A stretch of DNA of 64,000 nucleotides from Microsyncoccus archaeolyticus (GTDB lineage: Bacteria > Patescibacteriota > Minisyncoccia > Minisyncoccales > Minisyncoccaceae). Location of the stretch: contig BTXY01000003.1 in NCBI GenBank assembly GCA_036987155.1, forward strand, positions 1 through 64,000. Reading direction: 5' to 3'. The notes beneath the pieces were generated by a model. The model ran no database searches. It had not been told where the DNA came from and saw only the letters and a program-made list of their open reading frames with translations. The translations under genes were made by a program, and so were the position numbers. Of the stretch, positions 23,818 through 33,126 are shown in pieces; the stretch's first letter is position 1; every line of letters starts with the position of its first letter.

Positions 23818-23870
23818 TTGACAAAGAAAAAGCAAAGATATACAATAGAAGTAAGAATTATTCTTACTTC
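23818..23870 (+). promoter_or_regulatory. Promoter and inverted repeat of the AbiE operon
   Basis: TTGACA (23818-23823), N17, TACAAT (23841-23846), then a perfect 10-bp inverted repeat GAAGTAAGAA/TTCTTACTTC (23848-23857 and 23861-23870). AbiEi antitoxins are known to repress their own operon by binding inverted repeats at the promoter, and this site fits. Confidence 0.8.
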
Positions 23871-23881
23871 CATTGCATATT

Positions 23882-24454
23882 ATGGATAATTTAATAAAAA
23901 AAGTATTTGAATCATCTAAAACAGTTTTTACCAATAAAGACCTATCTTTGCTTTGGGGTGAAACAAATAAGGATAATTTAAAATCAAAGATATCTTATTA
24001 TGTTAAGCGCGGTTCTTTAATAAGAATTACTAATGGTGTTTTTGCTAAGGACAATAACTATAATCCTAGAGAATTAGCAACCAGTTTGTATTATCCATCA
24101 TATATTAGTTTCGAAACAGTTTTAAGAGACTCTGGTATTATTTTTCAACATCATGATACTGTTTTTCTTGCTGGTCCTTGGACGCTAAATAGAAAAATAG
24201 GAAAAAGTAAATTTTACTTTAGGAAACTAAAAAAAGAAGTTCTTTTTAATCCTTCAGATATTAATTTTATTGATAATTATTGCATAGCTAGTAAGGAAAG
24301 GGCTTTTTTGGACATGATTTATATTTTTCCCAGATATTATTTTGACAATCTTTCTTCTCTGGACTGGGACAAATGTTTTGAGATTATAAAGATTTACAAG
24401 AATAAACAGATGGTAAAAAGATTAAATAAATATTTTAAAGAAAATGTTAAATAA
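23882..24454 (+). CDS. AbiEi-type antitoxin
   Basis: The 190-aa protein has an N-terminal winged HTH (about 1-55: VFTNKDLSLLWG, then KISYYVKRGSLIRITNGVF), the AbiEi signature around NPRELATSLYYPSYISFETVL, and a C-terminal domain with IASKERAFLDMIY (about 135-150). It represses the operon and neutralises AbiEii; together they form a type IV-like toxin-antitoxin and abortive-infection module. ATG 23882 is preferred to a TTG at 23873 because the latter abuts the promoter repeat. It overlaps the toxin gene by 11 nt. Confidence 0.88.
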   Translation: MDNLIKKVFESSKTVFTNKDLSLLWGETNKDNLKSKISYYVKRGSLIRITNGVFAKDNNYNPRELATSLYYPSYISFETVLRDSGIIFQHHDTVFLAGPWTLNRKIGKSKFYFRKLKKEVLFNPSDINFIDNYCIASKERAFLDMIYIFPRYYFDNLSSLDWDKCFEIIKIYKNKQMVKRLNKYFKENVK

Positions 24455-25166
24455 GGAAAAACATCAGTTAATAATGGGTCAAATTTTGAAAGATATATAT
24501 TCTAATGTCTCTATATCGTCTCTTTTAGGATTTAAGGGTGGGACTTGTGCTTATTTTTTCTATGGATTGAATAGATTTTCAGTAGACTTAGATTTTGATT
24601 TGTTTTTAATTGACGAAGAAAAGAAACTTTTAGTTTATGAAAAAATAGAAGAAATAATATCAAAATACGGAACCATTAAAAATCAATACATTAAAAGAAA
24701 TACGATTTTTTTTCTCTTATCTTACGGGCAGGAAGATCGTAATATTAAGATAGAAATCTCAACAAGAAATATTATTCCCAACATTAAAAATTATTATAAG
24801 TTAAAAGAATACCTTTCAATCCCCATGCTTGTAGCTAACAAGGAGTATCTTTTTTCAAGTAAAATATCTGCATTAGCTTTAAGAAGTGAAATAACCATGC
24901 GCGATGTTTATGATTTCTATTATTTTGCTAAAAATAATTGGGATATTGATAAAAATATAATAGAAATATTTTCTGGAAAAACATTTGGAGAACATATTGA
25001 TGACTGTATTAATGCTGTAGAGGATATAAAAGACAATGAGATAGTGTATGGATTGGGCGATTTACTTAATGATAAAGAAAAAGACTGGATAAGGAATAAT
25101 TTAAAAAAGGAAGTGCTCTTTTTTTTGAAAAACTATCAATCGGTTAATAAAAGAATAAAATCTTAA
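24444..25166 (+). CDS. AbiEii-type nucleotidyltransferase toxin
   Basis: The 240-aa protein carries the nucleotidyltransferase core GGTCAYFFYGLNRFSVDLDF (about 29-48), with the GG loop and the D-x-D pair, then KISALALRSEITMRDVYDFY (about 139-158), the family's conserved K...R/D-DxxD segment. AbiEii enzymes use a nucleotide triphosphate to modify targets and arrest growth unless neutralised by AbiEi. It is diverged from the copy at 5543, which has a different partner, so the two are separate modules. A palindromic A/T region follows. Confidence 0.9.
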   Translation: MLNKEKHQLIMGQILKDIYSNVSISSLLGFKGGTCAYFFYGLNRFSVDLDFDLFLIDEEKKLLVYEKIEEIISKYGTIKNQYIKRNTIFFLLSYGQEDRNIKIEISTRNIIPNIKNYYKLKEYLSIPMLVANKEYLFSSKISALALRSEITMRDVYDFYYFAKNNWDIDKNIIEIFSGKTFGEHIDDCINAVEDIKDNEIVYGLGDLLNDKEKDWIRNNLKKEVLFFLKNYQSVNKRIKS

Positions 25167-25168
25167 TC

Positions 25169-25202
25169 TTGAAAATATTATTATAAGAGCTATAATAATA
25201 TT
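25169..25202 (+). promoter_or_regulatory. Putative promoter inside a 12-bp palindrome
   Basis: TTGAAA (25169-25174), N16, TATAAT (25191-25196), overlapping a perfect inverted repeat AATATTATTATA/TATAATAATATT (25174-25185 and 25191-25202). The leader to the next ATG would be about 150 nt (25203-25350), in which I see no gene. It could also be a weak terminator of the AbiE operon, but no T tract follows. Confidence 0.4.
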
Positions 25203-25350
25203 AGTACATTATTTTTTTATTTATTTTTAGAAAAACGATTAGGTCGGATTTTTTATAATAGCATCGAATGTTCTTTTTATTTGTACATTTAAGTTCTTTA
25301 TTTTTTGAGTTCTAGTCTCACTAGAAATAATAATTTAATAATGATTTTTT

Positions 25351-25977
25351 ATGAACAAAAAGGTAAAAATAATTTTATCAGTATTGTTAGTAATCGCAAT
25401 ACTGTCATTTGTAATTTTTAAAGTACTTGAATTTAAAAAAGAAAAAGAAGAAAATCTTAATTTTATAACGATAAAGGACTTTATTGAAAAAAAGATGGAT
25501 AACGAAACGATTATAGAAAACCAAGAGATTGGTCTTAGTTTTGTTTTACCTCAAGGGTGGGAGTTTGTTAATACTAATTGGGCTAATATATCAATGAGAA
25601 CTTTTGATTATGAACCCTTTATGAACGAGGAAGAGAGGTTGCCGTTATTAAACAAGGGATGTTGGATAGATTTTAATTTTTCAACAAATAGTACCAAAGG
25701 ATTAGATTATGAAACATTATTTAATATTTTAAATTTAGAAGGGTTTCAAGAGGCTTATAATGAAGAAGGCAATAAAGCAGAAATAATTACCATTGGTGAT
25801 TTAAAAGTTGTAAAAGAAACAAAAACAATAGGAGAAGAAAAGGGAGAATTTATTTCTGTAAAAATCCCTTTTAATAAAAATAGAGTTTATTCTTTCGAAA
25901 CTTATTTAATGGGTCAAGATAAAGAAAAATGTTTAGAAATATTTAATTCTTTTCTTAATTCAATTTCTATAAAATAA
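25351..25977 (+). CDS. Membrane-anchored exported protein, unknown function
   Basis: The 208-aa product has one N-terminal TM anchor (about 6-25) and an external domain. The domain contains the phrase IGLSFVLPQGWEFVNTNW, typical of PsbP/DUF1795-like folds that begin with a flexible charged linker, but that assignment is tentative. It ends in EKCLEIFNSFLNSISI, a common closing helix of that fold. The gene lies 1 nt before the large lamin-tail surface protein, so it is probably expressed with it and may help its export or anchoring. Confidence 0.65.
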   Translation: MNKKVKIILSVLLVIAILSFVIFKVLEFKKEKEENLNFITIKDFIEKKMDNETIIENQEIGLSFVLPQGWEFVNTNWANISMRTFDYEPFMNEEERLPLLNKGCWIDFNFSTNSTKGLDYETLFNILNLEGFQEAYNEEGNKAEIITIGDLKVVKETKTIGEEKGEFISVKIPFNKNRVYSFETYLMGQDKEKCLEIFNSFLNSISIK

Positions 25978-25978
25978 A

Positions 25979-28900
25979 ATGAAGCTTAAAAATTTTCTTT
26001 TCGGCATTATGTTGGCGGTAGAGCTAATTGTTTTTTTAGCTATACCGTCTGTAGTATCAGCCGAATTTAATTTATTTGGATTTTCAAAAGAAGAAAATCC
26101 TCAAACTTTTTCTGAATTTCAAGCTAAAAATATTTTGAAAAAATTTTCTAATGTTTTACTTGATAAATGGATGTGGATGAAATCAGATAATTATTCTGAT
26201 CCAAAAGAAAGAACGGTATTTTTATTTCTTAAGCAGGCAATAAATTATGACGTATGGAATTATATTTTCCAAGATCTTCCGATAGAGACATCGATTAAGG
26301 TTGGCAAGGCAATAGGGGAGATTGTTCAATTAATGACTTCTGACAATTCAATTAAACTAGCTATGGAAAAGATAGAAAAGGGGTCAGTAAAAATGTCTGT
26401 AGATTATCTTAAGAAAGAATTGTTTAAGATGGAAGTTAAAGCTGCTTTTGGAGCAACAAAAGTAAAATACGACACAGGAGAAGAAAAAATAGATACGAAT
26501 TTTCAGTATGTTATGGTTTACATCCCGATTGACGACACAAAAGGTAATCTCATAACTAGAATATATTCTCCCTATGAACTAACTCCACCTCAAACAAGCG
26601 CTTCCTATGGTTTAGCTATGGGTATTATTAATGATTTAAAGCAAGGAGAAAAAATACCTCCTTTCATAGCCGAATTTAAGGGGATTATAACTAATAAGAA
26701 TTTTTCTTGGTATTATCAATGGGAAGGTGAGCCGGAAATAAAATTATACTTTCCAGACAATGTTCCTGATTTTGGTTTTAAATCTATTCCTTGGTACGAT
26801 AAATATATTATTAATCCAATAAAAAGAACAGTAAACGGAATGATTGATTCTATTACTGGATTTTTTTCATGGGGAGATATAATAGAGTACGTTAATCTTG
26901 AAGAATCTAATACGCCAAACGAAGAAGCAAAAAAAGAAGCAGAAGACATGATTAATGGAATTAATAATTATGAAAACAAAGAAATCAAAGAAAATAAGGA
27001 AGAAGTAGTTGTTTACGAGAATCAAACAGTAGGTGAACCCAAAGAACAAGAAGAAATTCAGAAGCCAAAGGAGGAATTTGTAGAAGAATTAAAACAAGAA
27101 TGTCCTTTAAGTATTAATAACCCAAAAAGAAACACGATACTTATTAATGAGGTTGCTTGGATGGGAAGCCTTAATAGCGCTAATGACGAATGGATAGAAT
27201 TAAAGAATATTTCTACTTCAGAGATTAATCTTAAAAATTGGAGTCTTTACGATAGAGATAAACAAATTAATATCTTAATAGAAAAAGATATTCTTGTTCC
27301 ACCTTATGGTTTTGTTCTTTTGGAAAGAACAGACGATAATTCTGTTCCTTTTATTAGGGCAGATCAAATATATACAGGCACAATTTCTAATTCAGGAGAG
27401 TCTCTTTATTTGTTTAATCAAAATTGTGAACTAGAAGATTTTGTAGAAGCTAATTCTAACTGGCCAGCTGGAAATTCTAAAGAGAGATTAACAATGGAAA
27501 GAAGTAAAGACTTAACATGGCACGATTATAATGGTTTGGGCTATATGAACATATTTGGGACTCCAAAACAAGAAAACAGTATGGGAAAAGAAAAAGCAAT
27601 AATCGTAGCAGAAAAAACAAGTACAAGCGTTACTTCTAGTAGTGGTGGAGGGGGAGGAGGAACAATTATTAGTTATTGTTCTCAAGATAATACAGAAGAA
27701 CCATCAATGTCTTCAATTGTAATTAATGAAATTGCTTGGATGGGAGGAGAATCAAGCTCAAGCGATGAATGGATAGAGTTAAAAAATGTTTCATCAGAAG
27801 AAATAAATATGGACGGTTGGCAGTTATTAGATAAAGATAATCAGATTAAAATAATTTTTAATTCATCGGACATTCTTTCAGCTAATAGTTTTTATTTACT
27901 AGAAAGAACTGATGATTCAAGCGTTCCTAATATTCAAGCAGATAAAATATATTCGGGTGCTTTATCTGATAGTGATGAATCATTAAGATTATTTAATCAA
28001 AATTGTCAATTAATTGATGAAATAATAGTTAACGATTCTTGGCTTTTTGGAGATAATGATTTAAAAAAGACAATGGAAAGAGATTCTCAAGGGTGGCATA
28101 CGTTTTCATTATTAAATGCAGACAATGTAAGCGGACTATGGGGCACTCCAAAACAAGAGAACAGCGAAAAGAAGGAAGAAGAATCTCAGGAAAATAATAA
28201 TGAAGAAAATCAAGAAGAAAGCTTAGCTATTCCTTCATCTATATTAATTACTGAAATAAGCCTGGGGAAAGAAGACAATAATGAATATGTGGAAATATTT
28301 AATCAAACGGAAAACGAGGTTAATTTATGTTTAGATAAAAATAATTGTTATTATCTTTCTTATTTCGCTAATACTTTTAATGAAGAAGAAATAGCAAATC
28401 ATTCTTGGGACGATCCAAGTTATAATTGGAAATTTCCAGACAACTTAACAATTGCTCCTAATTCATATATTTTAATTGATGTATTTGGTAATAGCGGAGG
28501 TGATTTTAAGGTTGGAGAATATTCTTCTCAAAAATTAAGCAATTCTTCAGGGTCTTTATCTTTATTTTCAAATAATCCTATTTATGCTGGAGAAGAAGAA
28601 AAGACTAAAGAAGAAAAAATTATTTATGCCAGACAATTAAAAATTGATGCAATTGCTTGGAATAAAGATGACAAGGAACCAGAAGTGAAAGAGGGAAGCG
28701 CTTTCATTATTAATCAAGGAAATATTTTAGGAAGAAAATATTATTTAGGAAAATATATTGATAGTAATAACAATCTTAATGATTTTGAAGAGCAAAAACA
28801 AAGCATAAAAACTAGCCCTTCTTATCCACCGGAAGCTATTAATGATTTGTCTATTATTGCAGGAGATAAAAAGAATTCAGTTATTTTATCTTGGACATCA

Positions 28901-30349
28901 CCGTTTGATAAAGATACCGAGAAAGAAGAATTAGATTATGAAATATATTATTCATTAAATAAAGAAATAGACATAAATAATTTAGTCAATATTAGCGATT
29001 ATACAGAAATAAAAATTATAAGAAATGAAAATAATATCTCTGCTTCGATAAATGATCTATATTATGACTCTAGCTATTATTTTTCAGTTAAAGCAAAAGA
29101 TAAAGAATTAAATTACTCTGAAATTTCAAATATTGTTAATTATTCTATTTCCAAAGCTGAACACATTAAAGCTTATCGTTATGTTGATCCAGGAAAAAGA
29201 AACAAAAGTTTTTTAGCAGGACCTACAAATGAAAGCTTTATTGAAAAGTCAGTATTTATAAAAGGCAAAGATCATACTGAAATGAATGATGAGCTTTCTC
29301 TTCCGCTTATTGATGAAAATGAAAACCTATATATATCTGGTAAGCTTGATGGTAATTCAGGTATATATGCTTTTGACAAAGAAGGAAACGAAAAATGGCA
29401 TTATCTTTGTCAAACAGGAGAAAACTTTTTATTGGGTCAAGACGGAACCATTTACTTGTTTTGTGGAGAGAAATTAACAGGATTAAGTCCTTCGGGAAAA
29501 TTAAAATGGCAAGAAGACATATATAATTTTACTGGTGAACTAACAATGGGTTATAATGGTAATATCTATATTATTTCTTATCCAGATAGTTCTTATTTAA
29601 ATATTGTTGAAGATAGTGAAAACGCGGCAATATTAAAAAGAATTGATTTGGGAAGGAAGTATGATTTTTTTTCAAATATCGTAATAGATTCCGATAATAA
29701 TTTATATTTTTTTGCTGAGAGCACACTTTTTAAGTTCAATGGTTTGTCTAAAATTGGGGAGAGATCAATAGATCCTGTTTATGACGAAAACTATGAAGGA
29801 GAGAAAGATAAAATAGTAAGAATAAATGAATTAGGATTGTCTCAAAATGGAACTCTCTTGTTTAATATTTATAACGCTAAGTGGGATAGTAGTGGTAGAG
29901 GGCATTCTGTACTCTGTGGATTAAGTAAGGAAAATATTTCTTCAGATTTTTTATGGACCAAAGAAGACATGAGCTATAGTGTCATTGGAATAAATACTGA
30001 TGAATTTTATGTTCAAGCTGATCTATCAGGAGATTATGGTTGGTACCATCTTTATTTATATGGAATTAATATTTTAACTGGAGAGGTTAATTGGGGTAAG
30101 CATTGGTCTTCTAATGGTTCTCCTGTTTCTAAGGCGTCTTTTATTTTGTCAGATGTTAATAATAATATATATTTTATTCGTGGGGGAGAGATAGTGGGCT
30201 TTAATATAAAAGAAATAACAGATAATAACCCCTTGAATGATAAAATATTGTTAGTCTCGGGAATAGGTTATTCATCTAATTCAATTTCTTTAGGAAAGGA
30301 TGCGACATATTTTACCGACGGAAGAACAATAAAAAAGATAAGCTTTTAA
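25979..30349 (+). CDS. Giant surface protein: lamin-tail domains, FN3 and beta-propeller
   Basis: The 1456-aa protein has a signal peptide (about 1-29, ending VSA-E). After an N-terminal region of unknown fold (about 30-330) comes an acidic Glu/Lys/Asn linker (about 310-375). Lamin-tail domain 1 (about 383-530, ILINEVAWMGS...DEWIELKN) and domain 2 (about 580-720, IVINEIAWMGG...DEWIELKN) are separated by a Ser/Gly6 linker. A third, diverged lamin-tail domain (ILITEISLG...NEYVEIFN) lies near 755-840. An FN3 domain (about 955-1050) and a C-terminal PQQ-type propeller (about 1110-1450: NLYISGKLDG, GTIYLF) follow. No catalytic residues are evident. It is likely an adhesin or envelope scaffold. Confidence 0.8.
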   Translation: MKLKNFLFGIMLAVELIVFLAIPSVVSAEFNLFGFSKEENPQTFSEFQAKNILKKFSNVLLDKWMWMKSDNYSDPKERTVFLFLKQAINYDVWNYIFQDLPIETSIKVGKAIGEIVQLMTSDNSIKLAMEKIEKGSVKMSVDYLKKELFKMEVKAAFGATKVKYDTGEEKIDTNFQYVMVYIPIDDTKGNLITRIYSPYELTPPQTSASYGLAMGIINDLKQGEKIPPFIAEFKGIITNKNFSWYYQWEGEPEIKLYFPDNVPDFGFKSIPWYDKYIINPIKRTVNGMIDSITGFFSWGDIIEYVNLEESNTPNEEAKKEAEDMINGINNYENKEIKENKEEVVVYENQTVGEPKEQEEIQKPKEEFVEELKQECPLSINNPKRNTILINEVAWMGSLNSANDEWIELKNISTSEINLKNWSLYDRDKQINILIEKDILVPPYGFVLLERTDDNSVPFIRADQIYTGTISNSGESLYLFNQNCELEDFVEANSNWPAGNSKERLTMERSKDLTWHDYNGLGYMNIFGTPKQENSMGKEKAIIVAEKTSTSVTSSSGGGGGGTIISYCSQDNTEEPSMSSIVINEIAWMGGESSSSDEWIELKNVSSEEINMDGWQLLDKDNQIKIIFNSSDILSANSFYLLERTDDSSVPNIQADKIYSGALSDSDESLRLFNQNCQLIDEIIVNDSWLFGDNDLKKTMERDSQGWHTFSLLNADNVSGLWGTPKQENSEKKEEESQENNNEENQEESLAIPSSILITEISLGKEDNNEYVEIFNQTENEVNLCLDKNNCYYLSYFANTFNEEEIANHSWDDPSYNWKFPDNLTIAPNSYILIDVFGNSGGDFKVGEYSSQKLSNSSGSLSLFSNNPIYAGEEEKTKEEKIIYARQLKIDAIAWNKDDKEPEVKEGSAFIINQGNILGRKYYLGKYIDSNNNLNDFEEQKQSIKTSPSYPPEAINDLSIIAGDKKNSVILSWTSPFDKDTEKEELDYEIYYSLNKEIDINNLVNISDYTEIKIIRNENNISASINDLYYDSSYYFSVKAKDKELNYSEISNIVNYSISKAEHIKAYRYVDPGKRNKSFLAGPTNESFIEKSVFIKGKDHTEMNDELSLPLIDENENLYISGKLDGNSGIYAFDKEGNEKWHYLCQTGENFLLGQDGTIYLFCGEKLTGLSPSGKLKWQEDIYNFTGELTMGYNGNIYIISYPDSSYLNIVEDSENAAILKRIDLGRKYDFFSNIVIDSDNNLYFFAESTLFKFNGLSKIGERSIDPVYDENYEGEKDKIVRINELGLSQNGTLLFNIYNAKWDSSGRGHSVLCGLSKENISSDFLWTKEDMSYSVIGINTDEFYVQADLSGDYGWYHLYLYGINILTGEVNWGKHWSSNGSPVSKASFILSDVNNNIYFIRGGEIVGFNIKEITDNNPLNDKILLVSGIGYSSNSISLGKDATYFTDGRTIKKISF

Positions 30350-30416
30350 GCCTAATAAAATTTATTTTTTAAATAACGGGTGGTTTTTGTTATTGTTAAA
30401 AAATTTTACATAGACA

Positions 30417-30445
30417 TTGACAAAATCTTTTACATAATATATAAT
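30417..30445 (+). promoter_or_regulatory. Promoter of the Panacea-type TA operon
   Basis: TTGACA (30417-30422), N17, TATAAT (30440-30445): a full consensus promoter. The -10 ends 10 nt before the ATG at 30456 and there is no SD. Confidence 0.85.
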
Positions 30446-30455
30446 GGTTTAAAAT

Positions 30456-31238
30456 ATGCTTTCAAACTTTATTAAACAATTAAGAGAAAAGAACAATTTT
30501 AGTCAAGAATATATGGCTTCTAAAATTGGGATATCTAGACCAACATATGCTCAGATAGAATTGGGAAAAAGAGATCTAACCGTTATTGAGGCAAAAATAA
30601 TATCAGATATTTTTGGAATGTCTTTAAATGATTTTTTGCAAGAAAAAAAGTTGTTGGTTGATTTTCAGATTAAAAAATCAAAGAATAAAAATAAAAAGAA
30701 AAAAGAAGACATCAGAATAAGCATTCCTCAAGAAAAGATTGACAAATTCAAACAAGTGTTACTATATATTTTGGAAAAAGCAGGAGGAAAGCCAAATGTT
30801 GGAATGACGGTTTTGTATAAACTCCTTTATTTTATTGATTTTGATTATTATGAAAAAAATGAGGAACAATTGATGGGACTTGTCTATATAAAAAATCATT
30901 ATGGACCAACGCCAATTTTATTTGATAGGGTAATTAAAGAAATGAATAAAAAAGGAGAGATAGAGGTTTTAAAAAGTAAATTTTATCAACACCCCCAAAC
31001 TAAATATTTATTAAATCCTTCTATAATACCAGATTTGAAAATCTTGAATGGTAAAGAAAAAGAACACATTGACTGGGAATTGCAAAGACTATCTAATCTA
31101 ACAGCCACGGCTCTCTCTGATTTATCTCATAAAGATGTTCCATGGATTAGTGCTCAAGAAGGAAGACCAATAGATTATGAGTCGGTTTTTTATAGAACCA
31201 ATGATACATCTGTACGAAATTATGGAGAAGAAGATTGA
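30456..31238 (+). CDS. XRE-HTH plus Panacea (DUF4065) antitoxin
   Basis: The 260-aa protein has an N-terminal XRE/Cro HTH (about 1-62, FSQEYMASKIGISRPTYAQI then ELGKRDL), a Lys-rich linker (about 68-85) and a C-terminal Panacea/SocA-like domain (about 95-250). The latter has VLYKLLYFIDFDYYEK, NHYGPTPILFDRVI and the closing DLSHKDVPW motif. Panacea domains act as general antitoxins that bind and block many unrelated toxins. The HTH likely represses the promoter. The downstream toxin gene starts inside its end (17-nt overlap). Confidence 0.85.
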   Translation: MLSNFIKQLREKNNFSQEYMASKIGISRPTYAQIELGKRDLTVIEAKIISDIFGMSLNDFLQEKKLLVDFQIKKSKNKNKKKKEDIRISIPQEKIDKFKQVLLYILEKAGGKPNVGMTVLYKLLYFIDFDYYEKNEEQLMGLVYIKNHYGPTPILFDRVIKEMNKKGEIEVLKSKFYQHPQTKYLLNPSIIPDLKILNGKEKEHIDWELQRLSNLTATALSDLSHKDVPWISAQEGRPIDYESVFYRTNDTSVRNYGEED

Positions 31239-31605
31239 ATATGTAGAAACAGCCCTTTTTAAAAAGGACATCAAAAAACTTCTCAAAAGATTTAGAACCC
31301 TGGAAGAAGATTTAATAGTTGCAAAAAGAGACGCTATCGAGCTTTTTCATGTTAAAAATATTGATAACAGAAGTATTTTTCCTATTATTGGTTTTTGCAA
31401 AGAAGAAATAAAAGTTTATAAAATTAAAAAATTTGCTTGTAAGTCTATAAAGAATAGAGGAGCAATGAGCGGAATAAGAGTTATTTATGCTTTAAGAGAA
31501 AAAGATTTTATTGTTGATTTTATAGAAATTTATTTTAAAGGAGATAAAGAAAACGAAGATAAAGAAAGAATAAAATTATATTTAAAGAGCACAGAAAAAG
31601 AATAA
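31222..31605 (+). CDS. RelE/ParE-like toxin paired with Panacea antitoxin
   Basis: The 127-aa protein starts at ATG 31222 (MEKKIEYVETALF); upstream in-frame ATGs lie deeper in the antitoxin and are less plausible. The pattern FKKDIKKLLKRFRTLEEDL at the start, then KIKKFACKSIKN, MSGIRVIYAL and FIEIYFKGDKENEDKERI, follows the beta-strand order of the RelE/ParE superfamily. The GIRVIY strand and charged loop correspond to the RNA- or gyrase-binding face. Known members cleave mRNA at the ribosome or inhibit gyrase; which applies cannot be told. Its location after a Panacea gene strongly supports a TA pair. Confidence 0.75.
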   Translation: MEKKIEYVETALFKKDIKKLLKRFRTLEEDLIVAKRDAIELFHVKNIDNRSIFPIIGFCKEEIKVYKIKKFACKSIKNRGAMSGIRVIYALREKDFIVDFIEIYFKGDKENEDKERIKLYLKSTEKE

Positions 31606-31626
31606 GGCATTTTTATTAAAAATAAT

Positions 31627-31655
31627 TTGACTAAATTAATTTTTTGGTTTATATT
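31627..31655 (+). promoter_or_regulatory. Promoter of secDF
   Basis: TTGACT (31627-31632), N17, TATATT (31650-31655). The -10 ends 8 nt before the secD ATG at 31664. Confidence 0.75.
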
Positions 31656-31663
31656 TCAACAAT

Positions 31664-33124
31664 ATGACAAAAAAGCAGATAAACGTATCGTTTATATTGA
31701 TACTCCTTTTGGGAGTTGTTTCTGCTTGTTATTGTTTTCCTCAATATCCTAATATTTTAATTAATAATGCAAACAAAGCATATAGTTGGTCTATACCCCA
31801 AATACCAGACAACGGCTTTAAATTAGGACTAGATCTTAAGGGTGGGGTTCATTTAGAATATGAAGCTGATTTGACAGATATTCCAGAAGAAGAAAAAGAA
31901 TCAGTAATGCAAGGATTAAGGGATTTGCTTGAAAGAAGAGTTAATACTTTTGGAGTTACTGAGTCGATTGTTCAAGTTTATGGTCAAGATAGAGTAGCTG
32001 TCGAGTTGCCAGGAGTAGAAAGCATTGAAAGTGCAATAGAATGGATTGGACAAACCCCATTATTGGAGTTTTGGGAAGAGTTGCCAGAAGAAGAAATACA
32101 AAAAATGAATGAGGTAAAACAAAAAGTATCTGAAGTTTACACTAACAATAAAGACAAAACCCAAGAAGAGATTCTTGCAGAAATACAGAAAATAGATAAT
32201 TGGATTTTGGCTTTTCAAAGTCCATATCAAAAAACAGAACTAACTGGTAGGTACTTAAAAAAAGCCACACTTGGCTATGATCAAATCACGTATGCTCCAA
32301 TAGTTGAATTGCAATTCAATGACGAAGGGGCAAAAATATTTGAACAAGTAACAGAAAGAAATATTGGAAAAACTTTAGCCATATATTTAGATGGGGCATC
32401 AATTATTGATACAAATGGTGATGGAAAAATTGATGGTAATGATTTATACGCTCCAAGAGTTAACGACAAAATAAGTGGGGGACAAGCAATGATTTCTGGG
32501 AATATGGATGTTAAGGAGGCAAAAACTTTAGTTCAAAGACTAAACCAAGGAGCTCTACCCGTTCCATTAGGGGAGCCAATAGCTCAGAAAAAAATAGGAC
32601 CAACTTTAGGAGCAGTTTCTTTAACAAATGCAGTTAGAGCAGGAATGATAGGAGCAATAATGATAGTTGTTTTCTTGATTCTTTTTTATCGTTTGCCAGG
32701 TCTTTTAGCTGCAGTAGCATTATCTTTATATATTGTAATCTTACTTTCTTTAATGAAATTAGTACCAGTTACCTTAACTTTAGCTGGAATAGGCGGATTT
32801 ATTTTATCTATTGGTATGGCAGTTGATGCTAATATTTTAATATTTTCTAGAATGAGAGAAGAACTAAAACAAGGGAAAAGTGTTTTAACAAGTATTGAAG
32901 AAGGACTGAAAAGAGCTTGGCCATCTATTAGAGATGGAAACTTTACAACCCTTATTGTTGCTTTTGTTCTTTATTTTCTAGGAACAAGTTTTATTAAGGC
33001 ATTTGCTTTTGCATTAATTTTAGGTATTTTTGTTAGCATGTTTTCAGCAGTTGTTGTTACAAATATTCTTCTTCAAATTTTTGCAAGAGGAAGATTAGAA
33101 AAGATAAGATTTATTTGGTCATAA
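31664..33124 (+). CDS. secD: Protein translocase subunit SecD
   Basis: The 486-aa protein has a first TM helix (about 8-28), then the SecD signature FKLGLDLKGGVHLEYE (about 52-67). A large external domain (about 60-315) includes IVQVYGQDRVAVELPG and SGGQAMISGNM. Five C-terminal TM helices (about 325-480) follow, with the conserved SIGMAVDANILIFSRMREEL. SecD works with SecF at the SecYEG channel, using the proton gradient to pull preproteins out. secF follows 2 nt after the stop. Length and motif order are normal for bacterial SecD. Confidence 0.95.
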   Translation: MTKKQINVSFILILLLGVVSACYCFPQYPNILINNANKAYSWSIPQIPDNGFKLGLDLKGGVHLEYEADLTDIPEEEKESVMQGLRDLLERRVNTFGVTESIVQVYGQDRVAVELPGVESIESAIEWIGQTPLLEFWEELPEEEIQKMNEVKQKVSEVYTNNKDKTQEEILAEIQKIDNWILAFQSPYQKTELTGRYLKKATLGYDQITYAPIVELQFNDEGAKIFEQVTERNIGKTLAIYLDGASIIDTNGDGKIDGNDLYAPRVNDKISGGQAMISGNMDVKEAKTLVQRLNQGALPVPLGEPIAQKKIGPTLGAVSLTNAVRAGMIGAIMIVVFLILFYRLPGLLAAVALSLYIVILLSLMKLVPVTLTLAGIGGFILSIGMAVDANILIFSRMREELKQGKSVLTSIEEGLKRAWPSIRDGNFTTLIVAFVLYFLGTSFIKAFAFALILGIFVSMFSAVVVTNILLQIFARGRLEKIRFIWS

Positions 33125-33126
33125 AT

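Noticed and set aside
23848..23870. 10-bp inverted repeat considered as a terminator of the Fic gene
   Set aside because: No T tract follows, and it lies directly after a consensus -10 in front of abiEi.
24444..25166. The two AbiEii-like genes considered as recent duplicates
   Set aside because: Only the short active-site motifs agree; lengths and partners differ, so they are distant relatives.
25203..25350. 150-nt leader upstream of the membrane-anchored protein gene considered as riboswitch
   Set aside because: No stable helices or known aptamer motifs seen beyond A/T runs.
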